From positions 1 to 33,029 of the forward strand of contig JAIMJL010000026.1 of the NCBI GenBank assembly GCA_020693225.1: a DNA stretch of 33,029 nucleotides, in the 5' to 3' direction. The translations under genes and the position numbers were made by a program. Under the pieces are notes generated by a model, which was not told the DNA's origin, searched no databases, and worked only from the letters and a program-made list of their open reading frames with translations. Origin of the DNA: Sandarakinorhabdus sp. (lineage in GTDB: Bacteria; Pseudomonadota; Alphaproteobacteria; Sphingomonadales; Sphingomonadaceae). Positions 10,955 through 19,595 of this stretch are shown piece after piece. Numbering within the stretch: the stretch's first letter is position 1; each line of letters starts with the position of its first letter.

Positions 10955-11863
10955 ATGCCGATATTGCGCACACCAGACGAGTGCTTCGAAGGGTTGGAAA
11001 ACTGGCCCTATCCGCCGCATTACACCGAAGTCGATGGCGGGCCCCTTGGGCCGCTGCGGATCGCGCATGCCGAGGACGGCCCCGCTGACGGTCCGGCCAT
11101 CCTCTGCCTGCACGGCGAACCAAGCTGGTCCTATCTCTATCGCAAGATGCTGCCGCGCTTTGCTGCCGCCGGTGCCCGGGCCGTGGCGCCCGATCTGATC
11201 GGCTTCGGCCGCTCCGAAAAGCCATCGGAACAAACCGACTATAGCTATGCCCGCCACGTCGGCTGGATGCTGGACTGGTTCGATCAGCAGGATTTCCGCG
11301 ATCTCACGCTCTTCTGCCAGGATTGGGGCGGGCTGATCGGCCTGCGCCTTGTAACCGCCCGGCTCGATCGCTTCGCCCGCGTCGTTGTTGCCAACAGCTT
11401 TCTTCCCACCGGCGAAGGCAAGGCCTCGGAAGCCTTCCTGCGCTGGCGCCAGTTCAGCCAGTCGGTGCCGGATTTCGAGTCCGGCTGGATCGTCAATGGC
11501 GGCACCGCGCGTGGCATCAGCGATGCCGTGCGTGCTGCCTACACCGCACCTTTCCCCGATGATCGCTACAAGGCCGGCGCGCGAATTTTCCCGATGCTGG
11601 TGCCCACCGAGCCGGATGCCCCGCAAGCCGCCGAGAACCGCGAAGCGTGGAAAGTCCTCGAACGCTTTGAAAAGCCCTTCCTCACCCTGTTCGGAGACAG
11701 TGACTTCGTAACGCTGGGCTCGGAGAAAATCCTGCAAGCCCGCATACCCGGCGCCGCCGGCCAGGATCATCGCATCCTCGAAAAGGCCGGCCACTTCATC
11801 CAGGAGGATGCCGGCGAGGAATTGGCGGCTCTGACCCTGCGCTTCATGGGGCTGCCTGCTTGA
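10955..11863 (+). CDS. Alpha/beta hydrolase, haloalkane dehalogenase-like (HLD-I type)
   Basis: RBS aggagg at 10944; CLHGEPSWSYLYRKM oxyanion region; nucleophile elbow FCQDWGGLIG; catalytic His KAGHFIQED. Confidence 0.82.
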   Translation: MPILRTPDECFEGLENWPYPPHYTEVDGGPLGPLRIAHAEDGPADGPAILCLHGEPSWSYLYRKMLPRFAAAGARAVAPDLIGFGRSEKPSEQTDYSYARHVGWMLDWFDQQDFRDLTLFCQDWGGLIGLRLVTARLDRFARVVVANSFLPTGEGKASEAFLRWRQFSQSVPDFESGWIVNGGTARGISDAVRAAYTAPFPDDRYKAGARIFPMLVPTEPDAPQAAENREAWKVLERFEKPFLTLFGDSDFVTLGSEKILQARIPGAAGQDHRILEKAGHFIQEDAGEELAALTLRFMGLPA

Positions 11864-11904
11864 CAGCGTCCCCCCGCCGCCATAAAGCCGCCGCTCACTT
11901 TTGC

Positions 11905-11981
11905 GCGGGTGTAGCTCAGTTGGTTAGAGTGCCGGCCTGTCACGCCGGAGGTCGCGGGTTCGAGCCCCGTCACTCGCGCCA
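11905..11981 (+). tRNA. tRNA-Asp (anticodon GTC), CCA encoded
   Basis: Acceptor GCGGGTG/CACTCGC (one G-T), D-arm TAGCTCAGTTGGTTAGAG, anticodon stem CCGGC-CTGTCAC-GCCGG, T-loop TTCGAGC, discriminator G then CCA. Confidence 0.97.
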
Positions 11982-12007
11982 TTGGTGATTCGGGCCGGAC
12001 GGCCACC

Positions 12008-12592
12008 TCAATCCACCAATGAACAGCTCGCCTGCAGGGTGCGGATATTGATCCCGACCCGCTTCGCCGGCGGATCGGCCCAGCTGTAGGCCACCGCCCG
12101 CTCGCCGCCGTCAGGCGTCAACACATACAGCACAAGGCTCGGCTGGTTCGGCCCCGCTGGCCACACCACATTGCGCATCTTCAAGGTGAAACGCTGCGGT
12201 ACCGGCTCATCCGTCACAAGGTCCGCGCGCCCGCCCTGGTCGTGCAGGGCAATGTCGCGCTTCCCCCACCAGTCCTCGCTGCCATCCGCTTTGCGCGCCT
12301 GCTTCGGCACCGCTGCCCAGCAGGCAAAGCGTCGCGCACGCCGCATATCAAGCGAGACGCCGTCCGCCGAGAGAATCAGCCTGCCGGTTCCGATCTCGTC
12401 AGCCCTGAGCTTCCGCGCAGGCCCGGCCTCCCGGCCATGCGCGTCGACGGGGGTTGCCCGACCCTGATCGTCCACCACAAAACCGGTCCACGGCGGAGCC
12501 TGCGTCCTGGCCTCGCGGGCAAAGCTGACCTGCTCCTCGTTGGTCCAGACGCCGACAAGCGACGCCGCCACGGCGAGCGCCAGCAGGCTCAC
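12008..12592 (-). CDS. Uncharacterized exported protein translationally coupled to the DUF1838 gene
   Basis: GTG start at 12592 overlaps the upstream stop as GTGA; N-terminal hydrophobic signal-like segment VSLLALAVAASLVGVWTNEEQ; no family recognised. Confidence 0.7.
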   Translation of the reverse strand: MSLLALAVAASLVGVWTNEEQVSFAREARTQAPPWTGFVVDDQGRATPVDAHGREAGPARKLRADEIGTGRLILSADGVSLDMRRARRFACWAAVPKQARKADGSEDWWGKRDIALHDQGGRADLVTDEPVPQRFTLKMRNVVWPAGPNQPSLVLYVLTPDGGERAVAYSWADPPAKRVGINIRTLQASCSLVD

Positions 12593-13485
12593 TTCTTCGC
12601 AGCCCGCTCGGCCTCCACAAACTTGCGGAACTCGGTCCATGTCGTCGCATTCTTGCGCGTGTCATCGCCCGGTGGTGGCACACGATACTCCGGATAATTC
12701 TTCGCGATCTGCTCCTGCAAAACCTTTGGCAGCGCCTCGATCCCGTCCACCACGCCGCCGGTCGCGTTGAACACCAGCCCACCGGGCCGCGAGCCCATCT
12801 CCATGAAGGGCATCCAGCCCGAAAGCCGCACCCAGCTGACCGCCGCATTGGCCGCGGTGGTTTTCGGCGAGCGCAATTCCTTCTCGTCCACAATGAAGTT
12901 GAAGATTTCCATCGCGTGATACTGGTTGCCGGCATAGTCCTGGAAATCGCCACCCAGCGGATTGGTGTAGAACAGCGGCACCTCGATGTTCCAGAACACC
13001 CGCCCATTGTCCACGCGCGCCGGCAGCGTGAACGGCTTGCCGTCGCGCCCGGTCTGGAACATCGGCCCCTGGTTTACCGGATCATTCGCCACATGAAATA
13101 TTCGATTGGATTTGCCCGTCCAGGGGTTTTGCCAGCTATCCAGAACCGCCCCGGTCTTCGGATCGAGATAGAACATCAGCTCGCGGCTCACCATGCGAAC
13201 GCCACCACCCTTGGCGGGATCGTTCACCGTCACACAGGTGCGGACATTCATCCCCTCCACATCCCACAAATGCCGATCCGGCTCGCCCTGCACCCGGCTC
13301 CACACCCGGCCGGACCAGTGATAGACAACCGGCACATTGTCCTTCGTGGAGCACTGAATCTTGCGATACATCGCCTGCGCGTCCGCCGGCTTGTCGAACG
13401 CCAGCATTGCGCCCTGTGCGCTGGCACTTCCAGCCGCCATCGAAAGTGCCAGTCCGGCCAAAGCCATCCGCAAACATCCGCCCAT
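12589..13485 (-). CDS. DUF1838 family exported protein
   Basis: Signal peptide MGGCLRMALAGLALSMAAGSASAQG; DUF1838-like body (IQCSTKDNVPVVYHWSGRVWSRVQGEPDRHLWDVEGMNVRTC...). Confidence 0.78.
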   Translation of the reverse strand: MGGCLRMALAGLALSMAAGSASAQGAMLAFDKPADAQAMYRKIQCSTKDNVPVVYHWSGRVWSRVQGEPDRHLWDVEGMNVRTCVTVNDPAKGGGVRMVSRELMFYLDPKTGAVLDSWQNPWTGKSNRIFHVANDPVNQGPMFQTGRDGKPFTLPARVDNGRVFWNIEVPLFYTNPLGGDFQDYAGNQYHAMEIFNFIVDEKELRSPKTTAANAAVSWVRLSGWMPFMEMGSRPGGLVFNATGGVVDGIEALPKVLQEQIAKNYPEYRVPPPGDDTRKNATTWTEFRKFVEAERAAKK

Positions 13486-13525
13486 CGAACACTCCTGTGA
13501 AAACCTGCCGCTCCATGCGCGGAGC

Positions 13526-13554
13526 TTGACAAGAAAGTTGTCCGGACAAATAGC
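13526..13554 (+). promoter_or_regulatory. Putative promoter/operator: TTGACA -35 and overlapping 12-bp perfect palindrome TTGTCCGGACAA (13538-13549)
   Basis: TTGACA at 13526-13531; palindrome in the spacer/-10 region; lies between divergent DUF1838 and MaoC genes. Confidence 0.5.
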
Positions 13555-13586
13555 TTGCCCGTCAAGCCTGAATTGAAAGTTTGCCC

Positions 13587-14096
13587 ATGCGCCCTGGTGT
13601 CATCGAAGTCGGCCCGCAACGCTACCGCGAAACCTTTGGCCGCTATTACGAGCAATTCGTGGTGGGGGATGTCTATGAACACCGCCCCGGCCGCACCATC
13701 AGCGAGGCTGACAACACCTGGTTCACGCTGTTGTCGATGAACACGCATCCGGCCCACTTCGATCATGAATATTGCAAGCAGACCGAGTTCGGGAAGCCCA
13801 TCGTCGCCTCGCCGCTCACCGTCGCCATCCTGGTCGGCATGAGCGTGTCCGATGTCAGCCAGAAGGCCGTCGCCAATCTCGGCTGGAAGGAAATCCGGAT
13901 GACACACCCGGTGTTCCACGGCGACACGCTTTATGCCGAATCGGAAGTCATCGAAAAGCGCGAAAGCGCAAAGCGCCCGGAACAGGGCATTGTGACAATC
14001 AAGACCGTGGGCAAAAATCAGAACGGCGTTGTAGTGTGCGACTTTCTGCGCACCATGCTGGTGTGGAAGTCGGGCTTCGGCCCTTCCGACAGCTGA
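13587..14096 (+). CDS. MaoC family (hot-dog) acyl-CoA hydratase/dehydratase
   Basis: YYEQFVVGDVYEHRPGRTISEADNTWFTLLSMNTHPAHFDHEYCKQTEFGKPIVASPL; PVFHGDTLYAESEV hydratase motifs. Confidence 0.87.
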   Translation: MRPGVIEVGPQRYRETFGRYYEQFVVGDVYEHRPGRTISEADNTWFTLLSMNTHPAHFDHEYCKQTEFGKPIVASPLTVAILVGMSVSDVSQKAVANLGWKEIRMTHPVFHGDTLYAESEVIEKRESAKRPEQGIVTIKTVGKNQNGVVVCDFLRTMLVWKSGFGPSDS

Positions 14097-14105
14097 GGAC
14101 CAAAG

Positions 14106-15311
14106 ATGACCGCTGCTTACTCCCAGGTCCGATCGATCGATCCCGATTTCGAGACCCAATTGCTGGATTCGATCGACAAATGGATCGAGCGCGATCTGAA
14201 GCCGGTGGTGATGCACCATGATCACGGCGACATCTGGCCGACCGAAACAGTGGCCCAGATGCAACAGCTCGGGCTGTTCGGCGCCACCATCGGCGAGGAG
14301 TATGGCGGCCTTGGCCTGCCGTCCTCCAGCTATGCCAAGATCGTCGCCCGTATCGCCAGCTTCTGGATGGCCCCCACCGGCATTTTCAACTCGCACCTGA
14401 TCTGCGCCCACGCCATCGAAAAGTTCGGCACGCCCGATCAGAAGGCGAAATGGCTGCCCAAGATGGCCAGCGGCGAACTGCGCGGCGGCCTGGCACTCAC
14501 CGAGCCGGATGCCGGAACCGACCTTCAGGGCATCCGCATGACGGCGAAAAAGACCGGAAATTCGGGCTACACCATCAACGGCACCAAAACCTGGATTTCC
14601 AACGGCATCAAGGGAGACGTGTTCGCCCTGCTGGTGAAAACCGATCCCGAGGCCAACCCCCGCTACAAGGGCATGTCGCTCTTCATCGCCGACAAACATG
14701 GTCTGGACCCTGAAGGGCCCGCTCGCGAAGGCTTCCGCGTCGGCAAAAAGATCGAGAAGCTAGGCTACAAGGCGATCGATTCCGCCGAGCTGATCTTCGG
14801 GGATTATGCCATTCCCGCCGACCAGCTGATCGGTGGCGTCGAAGGCGAAGGCTTCTTCCAGGCAACCGGCGGGCTGGAGCTGGGCCGCATCAATGTCGCC
14901 GCCCGCGGTGTCGGGCTGGCGGAGGGTGCGCTGCGCCTCGCCACCGAATACGCCCAGATTCGCCGCACCATGGGCAAACCCATCGCCGAGCATCAGGCCA
15001 TCCAGCTGAAACTCGGCGAAATGGTCACCCGCGCACGCGCCGCGCGCCTGCTCACTCTCGATGCAGCCGCCGCCTATGATTGCGGCGAGCGGGTGGATAT
15101 GGAGGCCGGCATGGCAAAATATTTCGCCTCCGAAGCCGCCGTGCGCAACAGCGAAGAGGCCATGCGCATCTTCGGCGGCTACAGCTACTCCAAGGAATAT
15201 GAGATCGAGCGCTATTACCGCGATTCGCTGCTCATGTGCATTGGCGAAGGCACCAACGAAATGCAGCGCATGATCATTGCCAAACAATGGATAAAGCGGA
15301 ATCCGGCGTGA
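14106..15311 (+). CDS. Acyl-CoA dehydrogenase
   Basis: ALTEPDAGTDLQGIRMTAKK, FSNGIKGDV-like FAD region, IFGGYSYSKEYEIERYYRDSLLMCIGEGTNEMQRMIIAKQ C-terminal signature. Confidence 0.94.
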   Translation: MTAAYSQVRSIDPDFETQLLDSIDKWIERDLKPVVMHHDHGDIWPTETVAQMQQLGLFGATIGEEYGGLGLPSSSYAKIVARIASFWMAPTGIFNSHLICAHAIEKFGTPDQKAKWLPKMASGELRGGLALTEPDAGTDLQGIRMTAKKTGNSGYTINGTKTWISNGIKGDVFALLVKTDPEANPRYKGMSLFIADKHGLDPEGPAREGFRVGKKIEKLGYKAIDSAELIFGDYAIPADQLIGGVEGEGFFQATGGLELGRINVAARGVGLAEGALRLATEYAQIRRTMGKPIAEHQAIQLKLGEMVTRARAARLLTLDAAAAYDCGERVDMEAGMAKYFASEAAVRNSEEAMRIFGGYSYSKEYEIERYYRDSLLMCIGEGTNEMQRMIIAKQWIKRNPA

Positions 15312-16498
15312 GCGCGCTTCCCCTTTCCGGCATCCGCATCCTCTCGCTCGAGCAATATGGCGCCGGCCCCTACGGCACCATGGCGCTTGCCCAGCTTGGT
15401 GCCGAAGTCATCAAGCTCGAACCCCCGAAGGGCGGCGACAGCAGCCGCGCCACCGGGCCCTATTTCCTGGGACAGGACGACAGCCTGTTCTACCAGAGCT
15501 TCAACCTCAACAAACGCTCGCTCACCCTCGATCTGAAGGCACCGGAAGGCCAGGATATCCTGCACCGGCTGGTGAAATCCGCGCACGCCGTCACCAACAA
15601 CGCCCGCGGTGATCAGCCGGAAAAGCTCGGCCTCACCTACGCGGCGCTCAGCCGCTCCAATCCGGCCATCGTCTGTGTTCACGCCAGCGCCTATGGGCGA
15701 GGCAATGCGCGCGAGAGCTGGCCGGGCTATGACTATCTGATGCAGGCCGAGGCCGGCTTTCTGTCGGTGACCGGCGAGCCGGACGCGCCGCCCACCCGCT
15801 TCGGCCTGTCCATGGTGGATTTCATGACCGGCCAGATGCTGGCAACCGCCACGCTCGCCGGCATCACCGAAGCGCGCGCCACCGGCAAGGGCCGCGATTT
15901 CGATGTCTCGCTGCTGGAAGCCGCGCTGCACCAGACCAGCTACCCAGCCGTCTGGTATCTGAACGAGGGCGCCATCACCGGCCGCAGCCCGCGCTCGGCG
16001 CACCCGGCCGTCACCCCCAGCCAGCTGTTCCGCACGGCAGACGGCTGGATGTTCATCATGGCGCAGCTGCCGAAGTTCTGGGCGCGACTGGTGGAATCCA
16101 TCGGCGCGCCGCAGCTCGCCACCGATCCCCGCTTTGCCACCACCCCCGCGCGCCTGGAAAACCGCGCCGCCCTCACCAGCACGCTGGATGCCATCTTCAT
16201 GACGCAGCCAACCGCCCACTGGGTCACGCTGTTGGGCGGCATCTGTCCGGTGGCCCCGGTCAACGATCTGGCGCAGGCCCTGGACAATCCGTTCATCCGT
16301 GCGCGCGGCATGGTGGAAACCATCCCGCACCCGGATGGCAAGCCGCTGCACACGCTGGCCAGCCCCACCCTGCTCGATGGCAAGCGACTGCCCAATCGCG
16401 CCGCGCCAAAGCTCGGTGCCGACACCGAAGCCTTGCTCGGCGAAATCGGCTTTTCGGCACAGGAAGCGGCAGACCTGAAGGCACGGGCCATCGTCTGA
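15308..16498 (+). CDS. Class III (CaiB/BaiF) CoA-transferase 1
   Basis: GTG start overlapping ACAD stop (GTGA); LPLSGIRILSLEQYGAGPYGTMALAQLGAEVIKLEPPKGGDSSR; conserved Asp in FDVSLLEAALHQ. Confidence 0.92.
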   Translation: MSALPLSGIRILSLEQYGAGPYGTMALAQLGAEVIKLEPPKGGDSSRATGPYFLGQDDSLFYQSFNLNKRSLTLDLKAPEGQDILHRLVKSAHAVTNNARGDQPEKLGLTYAALSRSNPAIVCVHASAYGRGNARESWPGYDYLMQAEAGFLSVTGEPDAPPTRFGLSMVDFMTGQMLATATLAGITEARATGKGRDFDVSLLEAALHQTSYPAVWYLNEGAITGRSPRSAHPAVTPSQLFRTADGWMFIMAQLPKFWARLVESIGAPQLATDPRFATTPARLENRAALTSTLDAIFMTQPTAHWVTLLGGICPVAPVNDLAQALDNPFIRARGMVETIPHPDGKPLHTLASPTLLDGKRLPNRAAPKLGADTEALLGEIGFSAQEAADLKARAIV

Positions 16499-17547
16499 TG
16501 GGCAAATTGTCCGGCCTGAAAGTCGTCGATCTCTCGCTGTTCCTGCCGGGCCCGATGCTCACGCTGATGCTGGCGGATCAGGGTGCCGAAGTGCGCAAGA
16601 TCGAGCCACCCACCGGCGATCCGGCGCGCCAGATGGAGCCGTTCGAGGCCGGGCAATCCTTCTGGTTCCGCAACCTCAATCGCGGCAAGCTCTGCGAATC
16701 CCTCGATCTCAAAACCCCCGAAGGCGCGGCGAAGCTGTGGCAGCATATCGAAGCGGCCGATGTTCTGGTCGAGGGCTTTCGCCCCGGAGTCATGGCCCGT
16801 CTGGGCTTCGCCTATCCGCAGGTCGCCGCCCGCAACCCCGGCATCATCTATTGTTCGATCAGCGCCTTCGGCCAGACCGGAAGCCACGCGCACCACCCGG
16901 CGCATGATCTGGGCGCGCAGGCGCTTGGCGGCTTTTTGTCGGTCAATGATGGCGCGGATGGCACCCCCGTGGTCCCCGGCGTTCCCGCCGCCGACATGGC
17001 CGCCGCGCTGACCGGCTGTTCGGCGGTTCTGATGGCACTCTACGGGCGCAGCCGCACCGGGGAAGGCGCCTATATCGATCTCGCCATGTTCGACAGTCTG
17101 CTGCCCTGGTGTGCCCACATCGCCGGCGATGCCGCGATCGCCAACATCCCCATTGCATCGGCAACCCAGCGATCGCTCGGCGGAGCCGCCTTCTATCAGG
17201 TGTATCGCACATCCGATGCGCGCCACATCGCCCTGTGCGGGCGCGAACTGAAGTTCGCGGAAAATCTGCTCACCGCACTCGGTCGGCCGGATCTCGTTGC
17301 TTTGGCGGCTGCGCCCGCCGGCCCGGCACAGGATCCGCTGAAGGCGTTCCTGGCAGAAACCTTCGCGCAGCGAACCCGCGATGAATGGACGCTCTGGTTT
17401 GCAGACAAGGATGTGGCGTTTGCCCCGGTGCTGGATTTCGCCGAAGCCCTGCGGTCTCCCCTCGTCCGCGAACGCGGCCTTCTGATCGAGCAGGATGGCG
17501 CGCACACCCTCGCGTCAGCGATCCGCTTCAGCCCCGTCGCGTCCTGA
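16498..17547 (+). CDS. Class III (CaiB/BaiF) CoA-transferase 2
   Basis: ATG overlaps preceding stop (TGATG); LSGLKVVDLSLFLPGPMLTLMLADQGAEVRKIEPPTGD; YIDLAMFDSLL. Confidence 0.92.
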   Translation: MGKLSGLKVVDLSLFLPGPMLTLMLADQGAEVRKIEPPTGDPARQMEPFEAGQSFWFRNLNRGKLCESLDLKTPEGAAKLWQHIEAADVLVEGFRPGVMARLGFAYPQVAARNPGIIYCSISAFGQTGSHAHHPAHDLGAQALGGFLSVNDGADGTPVVPGVPAADMAAALTGCSAVLMALYGRSRTGEGAYIDLAMFDSLLPWCAHIAGDAAIANIPIASATQRSLGGAAFYQVYRTSDARHIALCGRELKFAENLLTALGRPDLVALAAAPAGPAQDPLKAFLAETFAQRTRDEWTLWFADKDVAFAPVLDFAEALRSPLVRERGLLIEQDGAHTLASAIRFSPVAS

Positions 17548-17552
17548 AATTC

Positions 17553-17577
17553 GCGGCAGCCAAAGTCCGGCTACCGC
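17553..17577. terminator. Putative hairpin between convergent CoA-transferase and PPK2 genes
   Basis: GCGGCAGCC (17553-17561) / GGCTACCGC (17569-17577), one mismatch, 7-nt loop; no clear U-tract. Confidence 0.35.
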
Positions 17578-17592
17578 TGCGTCGGGTCCCTG

Positions 17593-18378
17593 CTACTTCG
17601 GCTCCAGAACCACCCCAAGCTCACGCTCCGCCAGAATGCGCAAGTCCGCATCCAGCGGCGGATCCGCAAGGTCCACACCCTTCGCCAGCGCATCGGCAAT
17701 GATATGCAGGCCTTCCAGCCGCGCCTGCTGCTTGTGGTTCGCCCCGATGATGTGCCAGCGGGCATGTGGCGTATCGCAGGCGGCAAACATATCTTCGTAG
17801 GCCGCCAGATAGGCCTCCCGCTTGGCGCGGTTGCGAAAATCGTCCGGGCCAACCTTCCACCGCTTCCACGGCTGCTGCAGCCGGTCGATCAGCCGCTCGT
17901 CCTGCTCGGCCTGCGTGGTGTGCAGAAACAGCTTCACGATGCGTGTGCCATGCGAAACCTGCGCCTGCTCCATGGCGTTGATTTCGGCATAGGCCCGGCT
18001 CCATTCTGCCTTGGTGGCAAAGCCCTCCACCCGTTCCACCAGCACCCGGCCATACCAGCTGCGATCGAAAACCGTCCAGTTTCCCTTGGGCGGCAGCCGG
18101 TCCCAGAACCGCACCATATAGTGCTGCGTCCGCTCGATGGCGTTGGGGGCGGCGATCGGCACCACGGCCACAAAGCGCGGATCCAGCTCGGCAGTCAGCC
18201 GCTTGATCAGGCCGCCCTTGCCGGCCGCGTCCCAGCCTTCCAGCAGGATGATCGCCGAAAGCCCCTGCCGGTGATAGGCCACCTGCAACTGATACAGCCG
18301 ATATTGCAGGGCAATCTCGCGATCCCGGTGGGCATCGGGCGCCTTGCGGTGCGCAATCCGCTCCAGCCGGCTGGTCAA
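17593..18378 (-). CDS. ppk2: Polyphosphate kinase 2 family protein
   Basis: Walker A ILLEGWDAAGKGGLIKRL; Walker B FDRSWYGRVLVERVEGF; PPK2 lid/acceptor region. TTG start overlaps def stop (TTGA). Confidence 0.9.
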   Translation of the reverse strand: MTSRLERIAHRKAPDAHRDREIALQYRLYQLQVAYHRQGLSAIILLEGWDAAGKGGLIKRLTAELDPRFVAVVPIAAPNAIERTQHYMVRFWDRLPPKGNWTVFDRSWYGRVLVERVEGFATKAEWSRAYAEINAMEQAQVSHGTRIVKLFLHTTQAEQDERLIDRLQQPWKRWKVGPDDFRNRAKREAYLAAYEDMFAACDTPHARWHIIGANHKQQARLEGLHIIADALAKGVDLADPPLDADLRILAERELGVVLEPK

Positions 18379-18923
18379 GCAAATGCCTTCTTGCGGCTTT
18401 GTTCCTGGCGGAACTTGTCCAGCTTCTTCAGAACCATCAGCCGCTTCAACCGGGAAAGATGATCGATGAAGATGATACCGTTCAGATGGTCCATCTCATG
18501 CTGCAGGCAGGTTGCCAGCAACCCCTCCAGCACCTCGTCATGCGCGAGTCCCTGCTCATCCAGCCAGCGGACACGCACGGTCGCCGGCCGCTCCACATCG
18601 GCATATTGATCCGGAACCGACAGGCAGCCCTCATTGTAGACGCTATAGTCTTCAGAAGGGTCCAGGATTTCCGGATTGATGAAAATGCGCGGATTCTTCG
18701 TGCGGTTGCCGTCGGCATCTTCCGGCCCGTCGGTCAGATCCATCACCAGCAGACGCAGCGGCACATCCACCTGCGCTGCTGCAAGGCCAATGCCGGGCGC
18801 GGCATACATGGTTTCCAGCATGTCGGCGGCCAGGGTCCGAATGGCGTCATTCACCTCCTGCACCGGTTCAGAGATACGGCGCAGGCGAGGATCGGGAATT
18901 TCAAGAATGGGCAGAATGGCCAT
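18375..18923 (-). CDS. def: Peptide deformylase
   Basis: MAILPILEIPDPRLRRIS; GIGLAAAQV, EGCLSVPDQYADV, LQHEMDHLNGIIFIDHLSRLKR motifs. Confidence 0.96.
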   Translation of the reverse strand: MAILPILEIPDPRLRRISEPVQEVNDAIRTLAADMLETMYAAPGIGLAAAQVDVPLRLLVMDLTDGPEDADGNRTKNPRIFINPEILDPSEDYSVYNEGCLSVPDQYADVERPATVRVRWLDEQGLAHDEVLEGLLATCLQHEMDHLNGIIFIDHLSRLKRLMVLKKLDKFRQEQSRKKAFA

Positions 18924-18954
18924 GCGCCCTAGCTAGGCATGGCGCCCGATGCGG

Positions 18955-19554
18955 TCAAGGGAGTGGCCGCCGCAACCGCAGCGCCTGTTGCAACGTGCCT
19001 TCGTCCAGATAGTCCAGCTCGCCGCCAACCGGCATGCCGTGCGCCAGCTGCGTCACCTGCACGCCGGTGTCGCGCAGCCGGTCGCCGACATAATGTGCCG
19101 TTGTCTGCCCCTCCAGCGTGGCGTTCATTGCCAGCACAACCTCGCGCACTGGCGGATCGCCGGCAATCCGCAGCAGCAGCGAATCAATGGCCAAGGCATC
19201 CGGCCCCACGCCATCCAGCGCCGAAAGCGTGCCCCCCAGCACATGGAAGCGGCCGGAAAACAGCCGCCCGCGCTCCAGTGCCCACAGATCGGCCACATCC
19301 GCCACCACACAGAGCAAGCCCGCATCCCGGCGCGGATCGGTGCAGATCCGGCACGGCGCCGAAACATCCAGGTTGCCGCACTGCGGGCAGAGCACCAGCG
19401 CCCGGTCCACCCGATCGAGTGCCGCCGCCAGCGGCTGCAACGCGGTTTCGCGATTCTTCAGCAGATGCAGCACCACCCGCCGGGCCGAGCGAGGCCCCAG
19501 CCCGGGCATTCTGGCCACCAGCGCCGTCAGTTGTTCCAGTTCATTGCCGGCCAC
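18955..19554 (-). CDS. recR: Recombination protein RecR
   Basis: [40 protein letters not shown] zinc finger; Toprim domain. GTG start. Confidence 0.94.
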   Translation of the reverse strand: MAGNELEQLTALVARMPGLGPRSARRVVLHLLKNRETALQPLAAALDRVDRALVLCPQCGNLDVSAPCRICTDPRRDAGLLCVVADVADLWALERGRLFSGRFHVLGGTLSALDGVGPDALAIDSLLLRIAGDPPVREVVLAMNATLEGQTTAHYVGDRLRDTGVQVTQLAHGMPVGGELDYLDEGTLQQALRLRRPLP

Positions 19555-19595
19555 GCGCCTTCCCGTTCCCTTTCCCGTTCGCTAACAGCCTTGCC

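Noticed and set aside
11864-12007. tRNA-Asp as a possible integration site for a genomic island
   Set aside because: No integrase, no visible duplicated tRNA 3' end, and flanking genes look chromosomal rather than phage-derived.
12399-13007. 202-aa minus ORF and similar alternative frames across the DUF1838 locus
   Set aside because: Out-of-frame shadows of the DUF1838 gene and its coupled partner.
19560-19580. Direct repeat TTCCCGTTC x2 (12-nt period) in the 41-nt recR/fmt divergent gap
   Set aside because: Short, pyrimidine-rich and plausible by chance; no support for a regulator site.
18939-19595. 219-codon N-terminal extension of fmt
   Set aside because: Antisense to recR and non-homologous; Fmt begins canonically at [12 protein letters not shown] (19596).
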